Shown piece after piece: positions 60,740 through 64,000 of a stretch of 64,000 nt of DNA; positions within the stretch are counted from its first letter, which is position 1; every line of letters starts with the position of its first letter. The notes under the pieces were generated by a model. The model ran no database searches. It saw nothing but the letters and a program-made list of their open reading frames with translations, and was not told the DNA's origin. The stretch is from Halichoerus grypus (Eukaryota > Chordata > Mammalia > Carnivora > Phocidae). The position numbers were made by a program, and so were the translations under genes. The DNA is taken from the NCBI RefSeq assembly GCF_964656455.1, contig NC_135718.1, positions 50,435,008 through 50,499,007 on the forward strand. The letters are read 5' to 3'.

Positions 60740-61500
60740 TTGCAAAGGTCATCTTGGGTTGGTGGAGGAATACCAAAGAGAGGAAATAGAACTTCAGTTT
60801 GGCCAAGCACTGGGTACTTGTAGGAAATAGTAAAGGAAGGTACTGGGATCTTAGTACAGAAAATCTAGTACAGGAGGGGCATGATTAGAACACCTAGAAA
60901 GAACAATCTGACAAGGAAGGCAAGAGAGCTAGGATTCTAGGCAAAGGCTAGAATTATAGAGATCAGGCCTTTATAATGGTTTCAGAAAGAAAGAAGTTTA
61001 AATAACTTGACTAAGATGGGACATCAGAACACATGACAATGATAGAGATACAATCTGGTGACAGATTAGATGAGGAAGGAAGGAAGGGAAGAAATCAATG
61101 ATAACTCTGAGGCCCTCCAAGGATGTCACTAAGTAAGGAAGGCCAAAGGAAAAACTGCCTGTCCAAGTAAAGGAAAAAGTTCATTAGTTTCAACAGAGTA
61201 ATCATGAGGTTCCAAAGGGACATTCAGTGTGGACCTGCCCCAAAGTCAACTAGTAAAATATGGACCTTGGGAGAAAGATAAAGTGGAGCTGGAGACAAAC
61301 TGGAAATATCTATACTTTGTAATTGAGAGGAGAAAATGAGCCAGAAAATGACCCAGAGAAAGAAGGGCCAGAAAAGCATGAAGATCTGGATAGAGTTATG
61401 TTAGAGAAGTCAAAGAGAGAGCACCTTTGAAAAAAGAAAACCAGGTCAAATGATAAGAGTGGTCAAGGAGAAGCAAGAGAACTGGCCATTAGATTTTATG
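60740..61500 (-). repeat. Probable L2 remnant, antisense
   Basis: Purine-rich text such as 'aggggcatgattagaacacc' and 'caatgataactctgaggccc' resembles antisense L2 (compare 51372-52735). Very diverged. Confidence 0.4.
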
Positions 61501-61547
61501 CCTAGAAAACCATCTGAGATCTTCAAGAATTTTAACCTTAGAAGTGC

Positions 61548-61697
61548 TTCTCAGACTTTAATGGGCCACAAATCACTTGAGGATCTTGTTAAAATGAAGA
61601 TTCTGACCCATTAGTTCTGGGGTGGGACCCACAGTTGGGCATGTCTAACAATCTCCCAAGGGATGCCAATGCTGCTGGTCCACAAACCACACGTAGA
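61548..61697 (-). mobile_element. MER5A hAT-Charlie DNA transposon, antisense
   Basis: 'gtgcttctcagactttaatg', 'gaggatcttgttaaaatgaa', 'ggggtgggacccacagttgg' and 'ccaatgctgctggtccacaa' are the reversed MER5A in order. Confidence 0.82.
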
Positions 61698-62794
61698 AGA
61701 CCAAAAGTGAGGGGTGAATAAGTGGTGAGCATGTGAAGGCCACAAGCAAAAACACTTTCAGGAAGTTTGGTCAAGGAGAAGAAATAAGGGATGGGATAGG
61801 GAATATAGGCTGTGAGTACTATAGGGATTAATAATCTGAGGGTAAAAAAAATCAAAACACTGTTTTTAAAGCATCCTCTGTCTTAGAAGCTCATGAGAGC
61901 TTTGATAAATGTGCTAAAGAAATTCAGTATATGATTCAGTTCTTCTGTCTTTTAACCTGATTTGACCTGAGTGATTTAAAGTTTAAAGCTAAGTAGGAAA
62001 TAGAGTTTGATGACCAGGTTGGTCAGCAAAAAATTAACATATGCCTCAATGATCCTGCTCACTGGCTGATAAAACATCCCATTAGCTGCCCCATTCCCCT
62101 TCCAAGATACTTCCCAACTAGAGGGCTGCTCCCACAATGCAGTTCTCTCATACTTCAGCCCTAAGCCTCCCCAACTCATCCACACCTGTTTGATTAGGAC
62201 TTAGTCTCTGTTGACAGATTTTTATCTTTGGAAATGCCCCTGGCTATGCCAAAAAGACCAAGTTAAGCAAAGGATTAACTAACACACTCTCACTGATGCA
62301 GTCAAACCAGCAGCCAGTTAAGAGACAGAAAACTATTTCAGGTAAGCACCCTCGAATGGCTGCCAAAATGCCCCATTAATCCCCCAGTGAAAGAATTTAG
62401 CCCCTGTCTTCTGACAAATGCCTGTGTGCTTTTAAATGCAAACTCTATTCTTGAAAGAACTTTCATATTACCTTGATACACCCAAGAAAACAAAACCATC
62501 CCCCTCAACCCACAAAGAGTATCTGACTTGCCATGGTCAAGTGATGGTCCTGAGGCAAGTCCTAACTACACAGAGAATCTCCCCCATTTAGGCGGTGCCA
62601 GAACTTTTGCTTCTACAGTTGACTAGAAAATCTTTGTAAGCCATTTCCATTCTCTGGGATGGATTATTAATTGTTGAGAGAGACTGCCATAGGAGGGGAC
62701 CCAAAGGATATTAAATAAAAATATCATATGATCCTAAATGGACTGTTTTAAAAGGGAGAGTTTATAGGCAAAGTACACTGTTCCTGCCATTCAT
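61698..62794. other. Unique sequence, no gene seen
   Basis: No gene or clear repeat. Confidence 0.45.
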
Positions 62795-62829
62795 GCAAAA
62801 TCACAGAATCACAGAAGGTTACAATCTGG
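62795..62829 (-). repeat. MIR/L3-type ancient repeat, first part
   Basis: 'cacagaatcacagaaggtta' and the following 'tctggagaggcccttataga' are an ancient repeat passage that seems to resume at about 62946, flanking the MER5A. Confidence 0.4.
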
Positions 62830-62947
62830 AGAGGCCCTTATAGATCAGTAAAAGGACCACCTCTGAAGCTTGTTAAAAAACAGATTCCCAGGCCTCATCC
62901 CCTACCATGGGCTTACTGACCCAAACTCTCCAGGGGTGTCCAATTAA
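62830..62947 (+). mobile_element. MER5A-like fragment
   Basis: 'gaagcttgttaaaaaacaga', 'ttcccaggcctcatccccta' and 'actctccaggggtgtcc' follow MER5A in sense. Confidence 0.65.
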
Positions 62948-62954
62948 CTCACTT

Positions 62955-63013
62955 TATTTATAAGATCCAGAGTGTGCTCGCTTCAGCAGCACATATATTT
63001 ATAAGATCCAGAG
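62955..63013 (+). ncRNA. U6 snRNA 5'-end micro-insertion flanked by an 18-bp TSD
   Basis: 62974-62997 matches the first 24 bases of U6 snRNA (GTGCTCGCTTCGGCAGCACA then TATA) with one change (G to A at 62985). It is flanked by an exact 18-bp direct repeat, tatttataagatccagag, at 62955-62972 and 62996-63013, with two bases of overlap at the 3' junction. There is no poly(A) tail. This is the anatomy of a 3'-truncated, tailless retropseudogene. It cannot be a working snRNA: only about 24 of some 107 bases are present. Confidence 0.88.
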
Positions 63014-64000
63014 AAGTGACTTTCCTAAGATCCTCAGTGTTTATTTCAAAGTACACTCCACCTCATTTCAAAAGAGATCCAAGGCAGAAATCATAGGGCT
63101 GATAATGCTATCAAGGACTGAACATAGGCCCTTAAAAAGGATTCGAGTCAATGAATACTTTGAGGACTAATTTTATGTTATCTAGTTCAAAGTCTTACTG
63201 AAACACAGATAGTTTTGCTCTCTGATCCAGGTGCCTGAAAATAGCATTCCTCTCACAAGGGAAATAGAATTCCACTGTGCAACACTCTCTTGGTCACACT
63301 TAAGCCCCAAACTGCTTTACAGAGCCAAATTTTCAGTCAGATGTTTTAAAAGTTTTTAGCAGATACTAGGAAAATCAGACAAGAAGCGCAGGGCGGGGAG
63401 AAACAAGACATCATACCACTGACCATCACCTAATCACTCTTTTCCCCCGAGCTGGATGAGTAGGGAGATAGGAGTGTTGGAGCAAGAATATGTGGGTATC
63501 AGTGCTATATGCCCAAGGAAGCAGTACACTTCATACCTTTCCTTTATCACAAAACTAAAATCATGCCATTGTGCTGACTGTATCCTCCATGCCAGGGGTT
63601 TCTTGGAGGATTTAAACACCACTTAATAAAGTCACTCACACTAGACCTCCTGCTTATCAGTCTGAAAGGACACATCAAAACACCTTGTCCTTAAAACTTC
63701 TTGGGGGCCCAAAGGAAAGACAGTTGGACTTAAATCAACACACAGCTCCATACATTATATGGCTTTAAAGAGGGGAAAAAAGAAGAGCTTAGTGAAGATA
63801 GGAACAACTTGCTTAAAGATGGACAGGATGCAGCCAGGCAAAGCAGGAAGAAAGATACACAGGCATCTCGCCCCATGCTTCATTCCCAGCTCCAGCTGGT
63901 TCTTAGCATTGAAGTAGAGCTGGTGTCAGCTCTGACCTAAACTGTGCTATGTTGAACCAGGGCCAGAAGAGCTGGACAAAACAGAATCCATGCCTCCTAT
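63014..64000. other. Unique sequence, no gene seen
   Basis: The first about 45 bases (aagtgactttcctaagatcc) continue a MIR-like repeat. The rest shows no gene or repeat. Confidence 0.45.

Overview
This window reads as nuclear DNA of a carnivoran mammal. It carries seven tRNA-derived carnivore SINEs (SINEC) and carnivore-type L1 3' ends on a background of old mammalian repeats (MIR, L2, MER5A, HAL1, MLT1, old L1M). The better-preserved SINEC copies start with the ggggcgcctggctggctcag type of head and lack the canid (ggga-tccctgggtggcgcag) and felid forms. This points to a non-canid caniform (bear, seal or musteloid) by recollection of the families; no search was run.

No intact protein-coding gene, exon chain, rRNA, full tRNA or CRISPR array can be supported. 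The open frames are short (at most 187 codons), overlap on both strands and resemble no family. The only recognisable gene relic is a processed pseudogene of elongin C (ELOC) on the minus strand, about 5.87-6.48 kb, with its 3' UTR and poly(A) tail but a start-codon lesion and a frameshift. The window is best read as intergenic or deep intronic DNA.

Layout: 0-9.5 kb is mostly unique sequence with two MIRs and the ELOC pseudogene. 9.5-27 kb is repeat-poor and AT-rich, with two SINECs, microsatellites and three long repeat-free tracts that may be conserved non-coding DNA. 27.2-29.9 kb is an L1 inserted in an older L1M, then a 95-bp tandem duplication. 31.4-36.6 kb is a retroelement cluster holding four SINECs. 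One of these carries extra 3' sequence inside its target-site duplication (TSD), and another has its TSD split by an L1. 36.6-47 kb is mostly unique DNA with MIRs. 47-56.7 kb is a LINE-dense block (L2, two old L1s, L2, HAL1 interrupted by an L1 and an MLT1 LTR, L1, SINEC). 56.7-64 kb is unique DNA with L2 and MER5A pieces, ending with a small insertion matching the 5' end of U6 snRNA, flanked by an 18-bp TSD.

I found no gene system acting together here. What is unusual is the record of retrotransposition and repair: the U6-derived micro-insertion, the SINE with transduced 3' sequence, the SINE TSD split by an L1, and a 56-bp identical tract shared by two otherwise diverged L1 copies. Repeat boundaries are approximate (tens of bases) unless a TSD is described.
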